Below, piece by piece: positions 8,443-15,898 of a stretch of DNA of 30,096 nt. This DNA is from Sphingomonadales bacterium UBA658 (GTDB taxonomy: Bacteria > Pseudomonadota > Alphaproteobacteria > Sphingomonadales > Sphingomonadaceae). The notes under the pieces were generated by a model that did not search any database, was not told the origin of the DNA, and saw nothing but the letters and a program-made list of their open reading frames with translations. Made by a program: the position numbers and the translations under genes. The stretch lies in NCBI GenBank assembly GCA_002299195.1, contig DBOA01000128.1:1-30096 (forward strand), read 5' to 3'. How positions within the stretch are numbered: the stretch's first letter is position 1; each line of letters begins with the position of its first letter.

Positions 8443-8902
8443 TCTAACGCATCTGGGTGCCGATGGCGCGGCACATATGGTCGATGTGTCTGCCAAAGCG
8501 GACACCGCCAGAGAGGCCGTTGCCGAAGGACGCATCACTATGTCCGCAGAAGCGCTTGAGGCTGTGCGCGCGGGTAATATCAAAAAAGGCGATGTGCTTG
8601 GGACAGCGCGGATCGCCGGTATCATGGCGGCTAAAAAGACGAGCGAACTCATACCGCTTTGCCACCCGCTCATGCTGTCCAAAATTGCCATCGCGTTTGA
8701 ATTTGAAGACCATGGCATTCGCGCAGAGGCGCGTGTGCGGTTAAATGGTCCGACGGGTGTCGAGATGGAGGCTTTGACCGCTGTGTCCGTTGCGTTGCTC
8801 ACATTGTACGACATGGCAAAGGCGCTCGATAAATCGATGGTGATTTCCGACATACGATTGCTGTCCAAAACGGGCGGCAAATCGGGCGATTGGCACGCAT
8901 GA
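8435..8902 (+). CDS. moaC: Cyclic pyranopterin monophosphate synthase (molybdenum cofactor synthesis)
   Basis: A 155-residue protein that, with MoaA, converts GTP to cyclic pyranopterin monophosphate, the first molybdopterin intermediate. It has the N-terminal MVDVSAKADTAREAVAEG segment, the active-site stretch KKTSELIPLCHPL, and the conserved TGVEMEALTAVSVALLTLYD, ending with KTGGKSG. Length matches the family. It starts eight bases before the trpC stop and overlaps moeA by four bases at its own end, so it is translated as part of the trp run. The trpC-moaC-moeA-lexA order is widely conserved in alphaproteobacteria. Confidence 0.98.
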   Translation: MADLTHLGADGAAHMVDVSAKADTAREAVAEGRITMSAEALEAVRAGNIKKGDVLGTARIAGIMAAKKTSELIPLCHPLMLSKIAIAFEFEDHGIRAEARVRLNGPTGVEMEALTAVSVALLTLYDMAKALDKSMVISDIRLLSKTGGKSGDWHA

Positions 8903-10080
8903 TATCGGTCGCCGAAGCGCAGGCGCGATTGTTGGCGCTGGCTTCGCCATTGCCATCTGTCGAACTGGAGCTCACCAAGGCTGCGCGGCATTATCTGCAC
9001 GGCCCGCTCCATGCGAAACGCACACAACCCGCGGCCGATCTGTCGGCAATGGATGGATACGCTTTATCATCCACTGCGTTTCCCGGCCCTTGGCAGGTTG
9101 TCGGTGAAAGCGCCGCAGGTCGGCCCTTTCCGGGCGTATTGGACCATAACCAAGCCGTGCGCATCTTTACGGGTGCACATGTTCCCGCTGGCGCGGATAC
9201 TATTTTAATTCAGGAGGACGCTGCGCGTGACGGCGATACCCTGATGGCGACGGCGAAGGATGCACTTGCCCCGGGCATGCATATTCGCACGGCGGGTGGC
9301 GATTTTTCGTCTGGCGATACCGTTCTCGCGACAGGCACTCTGCTGGAGGCTGGACCGTGTGCGCTGGCGGCTATGGCTGGCCATGGCACCGTTCAGGTTG
9401 GCCGTTGGCCGCATGTAACGATTGTTACGACAGGCGACGAACTCCTGCCTGCGGGTATAGAGTGCAGCCCTGCACAGATACCATCATCAAACAGCCCGAT
9501 GCTGCACGCGATGCTATCAAATCTGCCATGTAAAATCACGGATGGCGGCATAATTGCCGACAGGCTCACCGATCTGGAGACAAGGTTGAGCGCGCTTGCT
9601 TCCACCACCGACATTATCGTCACAACGGGCGGCGCGTCGGTTGGCGACCATGATTTGGTCCAGGCTGCACTGCGCAACATTGGCGCAGATATGGATTTTT
9701 GGAAGGTCGCGATGCGCCCCGGAAAACCCGTGATGGCGGGAAAGATTGGAAACACGATAGTGTTAGGTCTGCCAGGCAACCCCTCTTCGGCGTTCGTAAC
9801 GGCCTTTCTGTTCCTGCTGCCGCTGATCCGCCATATGGCGGGCAGCCTCTCGCCGTTACCCGAAGTCTTTGAAGCGAAAGCCGACAGCACATTGTTTCCG
9901 GGCGGAAGCAGGACAGAATATCTTCGCGCCAGGGTCGAAGGCGGTGCCATCACAGCTTTCACCTCGCGGGATAGCGGGTTGGTCTCGCCGCTATCGCACA
10001 GCAATGCGCTGATTATCCGTGATGTAGATGCACCTGCCACGCCATCTGGTGCGATTGTGCAATATCATCGGTTGTTCTGA
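8899..10080 (+). CDS. moeA: Molybdopterin molybdenumtransferase
   Basis: A 393-residue enzyme that inserts molybdate into adenylated molybdopterin. Characteristic segments appear in order: SAMDGYAL, IFTGAHVPAGADTIL with the downstream QED, IRTAGGDFSSGD, then the MoCF-type domain VTIVTTGDELLPAG, TTGGASVGDHD, and WKVAMRPGKPVMAG, GLPGNPSSAF. A C-terminal beta domain (about 320-393) completes the fold. The frame is open from 8890, but ATG at 8899 overlaps the moaC stop as ATGA, the usual coupled arrangement, so I chose it. A 93-base gap follows before lexA, and that gap carries lexA's own operator. Confidence 0.97.
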   Translation: MISVAEAQARLLALASPLPSVELELTKAARHYLHGPLHAKRTQPAADLSAMDGYALSSTAFPGPWQVVGESAAGRPFPGVLDHNQAVRIFTGAHVPAGADTILIQEDAARDGDTLMATAKDALAPGMHIRTAGGDFSSGDTVLATGTLLEAGPCALAAMAGHGTVQVGRWPHVTIVTTGDELLPAGIECSPAQIPSSNSPMLHAMLSNLPCKITDGGIIADRLTDLETRLSALASTTDIIVTTGGASVGDHDLVQAALRNIGADMDFWKVAMRPGKPVMAGKIGNTIVLGLPGNPSSAFVTAFLFLLPLIRHMAGSLSPLPEVFEAKADSTLFPGGSRTEYLRARVEGGAITAFTSRDSGLVSPLSHSNALIIRDVDAPATPSGAIVQYHRLF

Positions 10081-10110
10081 CCGCGACGCGCTGACAGTGC
10101 ACAAATGTTC

Positions 10111-10137
10111 TTGACATAACCACATTTGTTCTCTAAT
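10111..10137 (+). promoter_or_regulatory. Probable lexA promoter
   Basis: A perfect TTGACA (-35) lies at 10111-10116. A TCTAAT hexamer at 10132-10137, 15 bases further on, is the best -10 candidate; the spacing is short, so the exact -10 is uncertain. The SOS half-sites overlap this -10 region, which fits repression by LexA itself. Confidence 0.5.
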
Positions 10138-10153
10138 CGTTCTTCTCATGTTC
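10128..10153 (+). promoter_or_regulatory. SOS box: three tandem GTTC half-sites (LexA operator)
   Basis: GTTC occurs at 10128-10131, 10139-10142 and 10150-10153, each separated by exactly seven bases. GTTC-N7-GTTC is the established alphaproteobacterial LexA-binding sequence. Two overlapping boxes sharing the middle half-site stand 20 bases before the lexA ATG, overlapping the probable -10 element. This strongly suggests that LexA represses its own gene. Confidence 0.85.
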
Positions 10154-10173
10154 AACATGATGGAACCCTGAAT

Positions 10174-10860
10174 ATGCTCACAGCCAAACAGCATGAACTG
10201 CTTGTGTTCATTAACCAGCGACTTGATGAAAGCGGTATTTCCCCCTCATTTGAAGAAATGAAGGAAGCGCTGGATTTGAAAAGCAAATCAGGTGTGCATC
10301 GGCTGATTGGTGCTTTGGAAGAACGCGGCTTTATCCGGCGTCTTGCCAATCGCGCCCGCGCGCTCGAAGTGATGAAACTGCCCGATGGCGGCAACGTGCG
10401 TAGCGATAATGTCACCAAGCTCACCCCCGCGGTTGCCAGCAACAAGGCGCAGGTGCATTTGCCGGTGGCTGCAAACGACGTCATGGAAATCCCACTACAT
10501 GGCAAAATCGCTGCTGGTGTTCCGATTGAAGCGTTGGAAGGCCAAAGTTCTTTGTCGGTGCCCATGGCGCTGTTGGGCGCTGGCGAACATTATGCGCTTG
10601 AAGTTTCCGGTGACTCGATGATCGAGGCGGGGATATTGGATGGTGATTACGCCCTCATCCGCAAAGCCACCACCGCGCGCGATGGCGAGATTGTTGTGGC
10701 ACTGGTTCACGGTGAAGAAGCAACGCTGAAATATCTGCGCCGCGAAGGTCCGCAAATCCGTTTGGATCCGGCCAACAGCACATATGAACCACAATATTAT
10801 GCGCAGCATGAAGTTGAAGTTCAGGGTAAGCTAGCGGGCCTATTGCGCAGATATCATTGA
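10174..10860 (+). CDS. lexA: LexA repressor, self-cleaving SOS regulator
   Basis: A 228-residue transcriptional repressor. Residues 1-65 form the winged-helix DNA-binding domain (MLTAKQHELLVFI, then PSFEEMKEALDLKSKSG and the recognition region VHRLIGALEERGFI). The S24-type latent protease follows: cleavage site Ala114-Gly115 in KIAAGVP, nucleophile Ser148 in SGDSMIEAG, and Lys186 in EATLKYLRR. A linker of about 40 residues joins the two, longer than in E. coli, as usual in alphaproteobacteria. The open frame extends to a TTG at 10126, but that lies inside the operator; the ATG at 10174 gives the canonical N-terminus. The 3' end overlaps the convergent comEC stop by seven bases. Confidence 0.98.
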   Translation: MLTAKQHELLVFINQRLDESGISPSFEEMKEALDLKSKSGVHRLIGALEERGFIRRLANRARALEVMKLPDGGNVRSDNVTKLTPAVASNKAQVHLPVAANDVMEIPLHGKIAAGVPIEALEGQSSLSVPMALLGAGEHYALEVSGDSMIEAGILDGDYALIRKATTARDGEIVVALVHGEEATLKYLRREGPQIRLDPANSTYEPQYYAQHEVEVQGKLAGLLRRYH

Positions 10861-12968
10861 TGTAAATCTGCGTTTTGTTGCGCAGCTTTGGCCGCTTGAA
10901 CCCATGGCATATGCGCGCGATTTTCGTTGACAGTTATCACGCGCTGTTCGGCCAAATAGATAGCAAGTCCGCCGGTCTGCTCTAGCAGCCTGCGGTCTGC
11001 TTTAATCCATTTCGGTCTGCAGCTTTGCGGCAACCATCGGTCGCTCATGACGATGTCCACGCGCCTGCAGGCCGCGGCCATCTCCATGGCTGGGACCTGA
11101 TAAGCCGTACGCGTTGCCAATATTGTCCAAGTCCTGTTGTGCGCAGCTATCGATATAATGCAGTTATCGGATGTGCACCTTGCGCCCGGCCATTGCTCTA
11201 TTGGTGTGGCAGCAGCATTGCTTCCCGCTTTTTCGGAGATCATATCCCGAACAAAGTCGCCCGCCTTTCCGCGCAATAAAGAGACTTTTCCATCGGCTGC
11301 GACGAGTGCGAGATGTTTTCCATCACCCGTGACCAATATATCGGGCCGTGGTGCAAATATCATTCCGCCAATACCGATCAGGAAAATCGGGATACCGACA
11401 TAACGAATATGCGTTTGCAGCAAGCCAAAAAGCAATGCCCCCGTCCAGAATGCCGCATAGGACCAGATGGGCATTTCAGGCATCATCGAAACCGCACCGG
11501 GTAGACCGCTGACAAAATGTGCCAACGCCAACATGGCTAATATCCCTTGTCCGGCAAGCCACCAGAAAGGCCCGCCAAGACCGACCAAATCGAGGGCGAG
11601 TGCCAATGCTTCCAACGGCATAATCACAAATGTCGTCATGGGTATGGCGACGACATTGGCGAACGCACCGTACAGTCCTGTCTTATGAAAATGAAACAAC
11701 GCGATCGGGGCCAAGATTATTTCGATGGCGAGCCCGGTGAGCACCAGTGAAGCAACACCCCGCGCAAATCGATACAGCTTCGGCTCGTCCCGCCGTTCGG
11801 CAAAGCGCTTCACCAGTGGCAGTTCGTGAAGGATGACAATCGTGGCAACAGCGGCGAAGCTGAGTTGAAAACTTGGCCCGGCCAATGCCTCTGGCCAGAA
11901 TAGCAGCACAATCAACGCGCCAAATGCAACCAAACGCAGGGTAAGCGCATCCCTGCCCAACGCCAGTGCCACGAGCACCAGAAGCGCAGCAATGCAGGAA
12001 CGTATCGTCGGCACTTCTGCGCCCGTTAAAAGGGTATACGCCAGTGCCCCCATTGCGGCCGCCGCCGCAGCACAGATGGGCACCGAAATACGCAAGGCCA
12101 GCCATGACGACAATGATAGCAACCGGCTGACGGCGATAAAGATAAATCCAACAACCGCCGTCACATGAAGCCCGCTGATCGACAACAGATGCGCCAATCC
12201 GCTGTCCCGCATCGCTTGCGCATCCGCCTCGCTTATGTGCCCCTGATCCCCTGTCACAAGCGCAGCGCCAATCGCGCCGGCATCTGCGGGCATGGATGCC
12301 AAAATATGCTGCGTGAGTTGCGCCCGCTTTTCCGACAACATCGCATTGGTTTTTGCAGGCTCAACCAAGGTTACGGTTCCCAATGCAGACCCGGTTGCGC
12401 CGATCTGCTGAAACCATGCCCTGCGCGCAAAATCATATCCGCCCGGCAAAGTTGGCCCAGCAGGCGGCATCAATCTCGCCCGCAATCGAATGACCGCGCC
12501 CACTTGAAATGTTGATTGATATTGCTCGGGCGAGAGATTTACACGGACGACCGGAGGCAATTCGCCCTTCCCATCCGTCCCAAGGCGCAGGCGAACAACC
12601 TCGCGCGCCGTGAGATTTTCGCCGGCTTCAATCCGCCCATAAAAATCACCGATCCAAATCTTGGCCAGCACGGGTTGCGCGACAGCCGCGGATTTCACGC
12701 TAATGAGCCCAAAGCCAAGCAGAATGGCAAATGCCGCCATCCCTAAAAACTGACGGCTCCGGCTGTGGGGTTTAGCCAGCAACGCAAATAGCCCAATCGC
12801 AATGGCCAGTAACAACAATCCCGGGGCCGCCGAAGACCCACCAAATTGCCAAATGACGATCCCGATGCCTATGCCAACCGGCAACCACAAAGGCAGCTGA
12901 TCGCGCTCCCGATCAAGCCAGTTTTCAAGGGCAATGAACCACCTACGCCCCCCGCCCAAGCGCGGCAT
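10854..12968 (-). CDS. comEC: ComEC/Rec2-family inner-membrane DNA uptake channel
   Basis: A polytopic membrane protein of 704 residues (716 if the upstream GTG at 13004 is used). Two or three membrane segments come first, then a soluble DUF4131-like OB region (GRIEAGENLTAREVVRLRL), then the competence domain opened by the family signature HLLSISGLHVT (about residues 260-270), with about ten hydrophobic segments. The last ~170 residues look like the metallo-beta-lactamase position, but no HxHxDH metal motif is visible, so this domain appears degenerate or different. Family members translocate single-stranded DNA into the cytoplasm during natural transformation; other competence genes are not in this window. 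The start is uncertain as no clear ribosome site is seen before either candidate. It is convergent with lexA, overlapping by seven bases. Confidence 0.92.
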   Translation of the reverse strand: MPRLGGGRRWFIALENWLDRERDQLPLWLPVGIGIGIVIWQFGGSSAAPGLLLLAIAIGLFALLAKPHSRSRQFLGMAAFAILLGFGLISVKSAAVAQPVLAKIWIGDFYGRIEAGENLTAREVVRLRLGTDGKGELPPVVRVNLSPEQYQSTFQVGAVIRLRARLMPPAGPTLPGGYDFARRAWFQQIGATGSALGTVTLVEPAKTNAMLSEKRAQLTQHILASMPADAGAIGAALVTGDQGHISEADAQAMRDSGLAHLLSISGLHVTAVVGFIFIAVSRLLSLSSWLALRISVPICAAAAAAMGALAYTLLTGAEVPTIRSCIAALLVLVALALGRDALTLRLVAFGALIVLLFWPEALAGPSFQLSFAAVATIVILHELPLVKRFAERRDEPKLYRFARGVASLVLTGLAIEIILAPIALFHFHKTGLYGAFANVVAIPMTTFVIMPLEALALALDLVGLGGPFWWLAGQGILAMLALAHFVSGLPGAVSMMPEMPIWSYAAFWTGALLFGLLQTHIRYVGIPIFLIGIGGMIFAPRPDILVTGDGKHLALVAADGKVSLLRGKAGDFVRDMISEKAGSNAAATPIEQWPGARCTSDNCIISIAAHNRTWTILATRTAYQVPAMEMAAACRRVDIVMSDRWLPQSCRPKWIKADRRLLEQTGGLAIYLAEQRVITVNENRAHMPWVQAAKAAQQNADLHQ

Positions 12969-13255
12969 ATTGTTGAGGGTCAAAATGTGCGATATCCCCA
13001 CCACAATCGCTGTCTAACACCAATATGGAGCGGGGCAAATAACGCACTAATTTTTGGCTATTGTTTGCCTTGACGACCGCTGAATTTCCTACCATTGGGC
13101 TAGCCAACGACAAAGCCAGTTTCTCCCCATGAAATAGTGGCATTTGAAGGACCGAAAGCAGTCGCAAACGACGTTTTGAACGTTCTGTGTCTTAAACGGA
13201 AATATGCCCGGTTGGGCAGCCCGCTATTTCGGGTAGCAATGTATGGAGTTTGAAA
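12969..13255. other. Divergent comEC-gltA upstream region with hairpin-forming gltA leader
   Basis: About 250-290 bases without a convincing gene. Just before gltA are two short adjacent hairpins, GCCC-ggtt-GGGC at 13206-13217 and CCCG-ctattt-CGGG at 13220-13233 (the second has an alternative GCTA/TAGC pairing, 13223-13237), followed by the Shine-Dalgarno GGAG at 13245-13248, seven bases from the ATG. TTGACG at 13070-13075 lacks a suitably spaced -10, so no promoter is called. I see no trace of gltX, which commonly sits between comEC and gltA in alphaproteobacteria. Confidence 0.4.
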
Positions 13256-14542
13256 ATGGCCGATAACAACGCAACTCTTACCGTTGGCGAAAACAGTTTT
13301 GAATTGCCGATCATGAAGGGTTCGGAAGGACCCGACGTCATCGATATCCGTAAATTATATGCTGTGTCAGATCATTTCACCTTCGATCCCGGCTTCACGT
13401 CGACCGCAAGCTGCGAATCTGCTCTGACGTTCATCGACGGTGACGAGGGTATCCTGTTGCACCGTGGTTATTCCATTGAAGAGCTTTCGGAACAGTCCAG
13501 CTTCATGGAAGTATCATATCTTCTGCTGAATGGTGAACTCCCCAACAAGGCGCAGCTCGATCATTTCAGCCACACCATTTCACGCCACACGATGCTGCAT
13601 GAGCAGCTGGCGACATTCTACCGCGGTTTCCGCCGCGACGCCCACCCAATGGCGATCATGTGCGGTGTCGTCGGAGCGCTTTCGGCATTTTATCATGATT
13701 CGACGGATATCAGCGACCCAACGCATCGCATGATTTCGAGCCATCGTTTGATTGCCAAAATGCCAACCATCGCCGCAATGGCTTATAAATATTCGGTTGG
13801 TCAGCCATTTGTGTATCCGGACAACAGCCTGTCCTACACGGGCAACTTCTTGCGCATGACCTTTGGCGTTCCTGCCGAAAAATATGTTGTGAACCCAGTC
13901 ATCGAACGCGCGATGGACCGGATATTCATCCTCCATGCCGACCATGAACAAAATGCGTCGACATCGACCGTACGCCTTGCGGGATCATCGGGTGCCAACC
14001 CGTTTGCATGTATTGCTGCGGGCATCGCCTGTCTTTGGGGCCCAGCGCATGGCGGCGCGAACGAAGCAGCGCTCAACATGCTGCGCGAAATCGGCACGCC
14101 AGACCGCATTCCGCATTACATTGAACGGGCCAAGGACAAAAACGATCCCTTCCGCCTCATGGGCTTTGGACATCGTGTGTATAAAAACTACGATCCGCGC
14201 GCGTCAGTCATGCAGAAAACTGTGCGTGAGGTTCTGACCGAGCTGAACATTACCGACCCAATCTTCGATGTTGCGATGCAGCTTGAAGAAATGGCGCTAA
14301 ATGACCCATATTTCATTGAAAAGAAGCTGTTCCCGAACGTAGACTTCTACTCCGGAATCATTTTGTCGGCGATTGGTTTCCCGACGGAAATGTTCACGGT
14401 GTTGTTTGCACTATCGCGCACCGTGGGCTGGGTTGCACAATGGAATGAAATGATTTCCGATCCGGCACAGAAAATCGGTCGCCCGCGTCAATTGTACACG
14501 GGTCCAAACCACCGCCCATATCCGGGCCTAGACCAGCGTTAA
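13256..14542 (+). CDS. gltA: Citrate synthase, type II (hexameric Gram-negative form)
   Basis: A 428-residue enzyme that condenses acetyl-CoA and oxaloacetate to citrate, the entry of the TCA cycle. The catalytic triad is visible as His265 in WGPAHGGANE, His306 in GFGHRVYKNYDPRA and Asp363 in NVDFYSG. The N-terminal beta-rich segment (about 1-60, with PGFTSTASCES) and overall length mark the NADH-sensitive type II form. The frame is open from a TTG at 13250, but ATG at 13256 has GGAG at ideal distance. Its end overlaps the convergent kinase gene by 15 bases, and a terminator-like hairpin lies just beyond. Confidence 0.98.
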   Translation: MADNNATLTVGENSFELPIMKGSEGPDVIDIRKLYAVSDHFTFDPGFTSTASCESALTFIDGDEGILLHRGYSIEELSEQSSFMEVSYLLLNGELPNKAQLDHFSHTISRHTMLHEQLATFYRGFRRDAHPMAIMCGVVGALSAFYHDSTDISDPTHRMISSHRLIAKMPTIAAMAYKYSVGQPFVYPDNSLSYTGNFLRMTFGVPAEKYVVNPVIERAMDRIFILHADHEQNASTSTVRLAGSSGANPFACIAAGIACLWGPAHGGANEAALNMLREIGTPDRIPHYIERAKDKNDPFRLMGFGHRVYKNYDPRASVMQKTVREVLTELNITDPIFDVAMQLEEMALNDPYFIEKKLFPNVDFYSGIILSAIGFPTEMFTVLFALSRTVGWVAQWNEMISDPAQKIGRPRQLYTGPNHRPYPGLDQR

Positions 14543-15163
14543 TTGTTGTGGAAGGCGGAGCGTGAATTTTGCGCCTCCGCCTTTTGCAGCCTCAACGGTA
14601 AGATCGCCCCCCATCGCGCGTGCTAGGCGTCGCGATATATAGAGCCCTAAGCCACTCCCACCATCGCCGGTGTGTCCCAGGCGTTCAAACTTGGCAAAAA
14701 TACGTTCGTGATACTCGGCGTCGACGCCGGCACCTTGATCGGACACGGAAAGATACGCAAATCCATCCTCGGCGCCGACTTCCACCTGAACCTCCGTTCC
14801 GTCGGGCGAATATCGGATCGCATTGGTGATAAGGTTCAGCATGATCTGAAGCACACGCCTGAGTTCTGCTATGGCCGTAACATAGGTTCGGGCGTCAGGC
14901 AGCGAGATCGTCATGCGGTGATCTGCGGCCGTCAAAGCCAGCAAACCAGCAGCGCGCCGCGCAACATCGCCTAATTCGATGTCATCCTGTGCGGTCGAAA
15001 AGCCAGGTCGTTCGACGGCTTCCAAATCGCTCAAATCCTCAACAAGGGCTATGAGATGCCGCGCTGCATTGGCAATATCGCGGGCATATGCGGCATAGTT
15101 TTCACGGATCGGCCCGCACAATTCGCCCGCGATCGTTTCGGCATTCGCGATGATGCGATCCAA
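14528..15163 (-). CDS. Histidine kinase catalytic core fragment (HATPase_c)
   Basis: This is the C-terminal part of the split kinase, 211 residues if started at the TTG at 15163; no ATG, GTG or TTG exists between that and the TAG at 15245. It holds the DHp helices (IIANAETIAGEL to LVEDLSDLEAVE) and an intact ATPase domain: N-box LNLITNAIRYSPDGTEV, G1 VSDQGAGVD, F-box FAKFERLG and G2 GGSGLGLYISRRLARAMGG. If expressed alone it would lack the sensor, and started at 15163 it would also lack the H-box. The upstream codons carry APVLRQPL, with Pro at the phosphoacceptor position. The last 15 bases overlap the gltA end, convergently. Confidence 0.75.
   Translation of the reverse strand: MDRIIANAETIAGELCGPIRENYAAYARDIANAARHLIALVEDLSDLEAVERPGFSTAQDDIELGDVARRAAGLLALTAADHRMTISLPDARTYVTAIAELRRVLQIMLNLITNAIRYSPDGTEVQVEVGAEDGFAYLSVSDQGAGVDAEYHERIFAKFERLGHTGDGGSGLGLYISRRLARAMGGDLTVEAAKGGGAKFTLRLPQQLTLV
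14552..14585 (+). terminator. Candidate intrinsic terminator for gltA
   Basis: AAGGCGGAG at 14552-14560 pairs perfectly with CTCCGCCTT at 14575-14583 (9 bp, GC-rich, 14-base loop that can pair further with a bulge), followed by TTTT at 14582-14585. It begins ten bases after the gltA stop. The T-run is short and overlaps the stem. The hairpin lies inside the 3' coding end of the convergent kinase gene, so it doubles as coding sequence there. Confidence 0.6.
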
Positions 15164-15244
15164 TGGTTGCCGCAGAACCGGCGCAAGCTGTTTCCCAACA
15201 AGTGCGCCCGAGGATGATCTATCCGCCTGCGCAAGGAACAGCGT

Positions 15245-15898
15245 CTAGCCAGAGATCTGCCCAGCGCCGTCATGTTCGGCCTGCCCCCAAACCCACATAC
15301 AAGCATCGTTGAGCGTGCGAACGCTGCGGCGACTGATCGGGAGAAGCTTCTCAATATTCTCCAAGACTGGTAGGGCGTCCGGGCCGAAAAGCCTGCCGAG
15401 TATGATTTTAGCTGAGGAGCCTAAATCTGTATCTTTTACAATGTCTTCAATTGATCCGCAGGCGTCAACAAGGCGCAAGGCGTGATCAAATCTAAGCCTG
15501 ACCGGCTCTGGACCTTGATGAGGCCATATATCCCGCGACTTTGGTTTAACCGCAACATTATCAATTTTGCGCCAACTCAAAATGGACAGTTTGACACCAT
15601 GGTTGCAAGGCTCTGCCTCGACCCACAGTTCCAAATTGTCGGTACCTTCCGAAACCCAAACAGGTCGCGCGAGCCGCATCCGTAGCCGTACAACCATCTG
15701 CGCGAGGCTGAGCAAAGCGGGGCATGCGAGGACGCCGCCAGGCACACCCCCTGCCCTAATATGAAGCTCCTGCAACGCGTCATCGGCACGCAGTAAGATG
15801 CCCTTAGGCGACACCTCGCCAGTTACAGCGCGTATCAACGGCGCGGCCCCATTCATGTTTTGCCAAAGCCTAAAAACGACGATCGCGCCGCAGGCCAA
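15245..15898 (-). CDS. Sensor-kinase middle fragment (PAS-like region), ended by an in-frame amber codon
   Basis: An open frame of up to 217 residues (TTG at 15898, or ATG at 15856 giving MNGAAPL). It has no recognisable catalytic motif. The segment DALQELHIRAGG to LAQMVVRLRMRLARPVWV and NLELWVEAEP resembles the PAS-like sensory part of sphingomonad kinases, and it ends GAGQISG followed by TAG in the same frame as the kinase core. I therefore read it as the middle of a formerly continuous kinase. It may not be translated as an independent protein. Confidence 0.5.
   Translation of the reverse strand: MACGAIVVFRLWQNMNGAAPLIRAVTGEVSPKGILLRADDALQELHIRAGGVPGGVLACPALLSLAQMVVRLRMRLARPVWVSEGTDNLELWVEAEPCNHGVKLSILSWRKIDNVAVKPKSRDIWPHQGPEPVRLRFDHALRLVDACGSIEDIVKDTDLGSSAKIILGRLFGPDALPVLENIEKLLPISRRSVRTLNDACMWVWGQAEHDGAGQISG

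Noticed and set aside
13070..13098. gltA promoter with TTGACG as -35
   Set aside because: No acceptable -10 hexamer occurs 16-18 bases downstream.
15865..15885. Programmed -1 ribosomal frameshift joining the 96-residue frame to the kinase middle
   Set aside because: The site (G TTT TTA) is not a true XXXYYYZ heptamer, no stimulatory structure was seen, and the downstream frame ends soon in an amber codon anyway.
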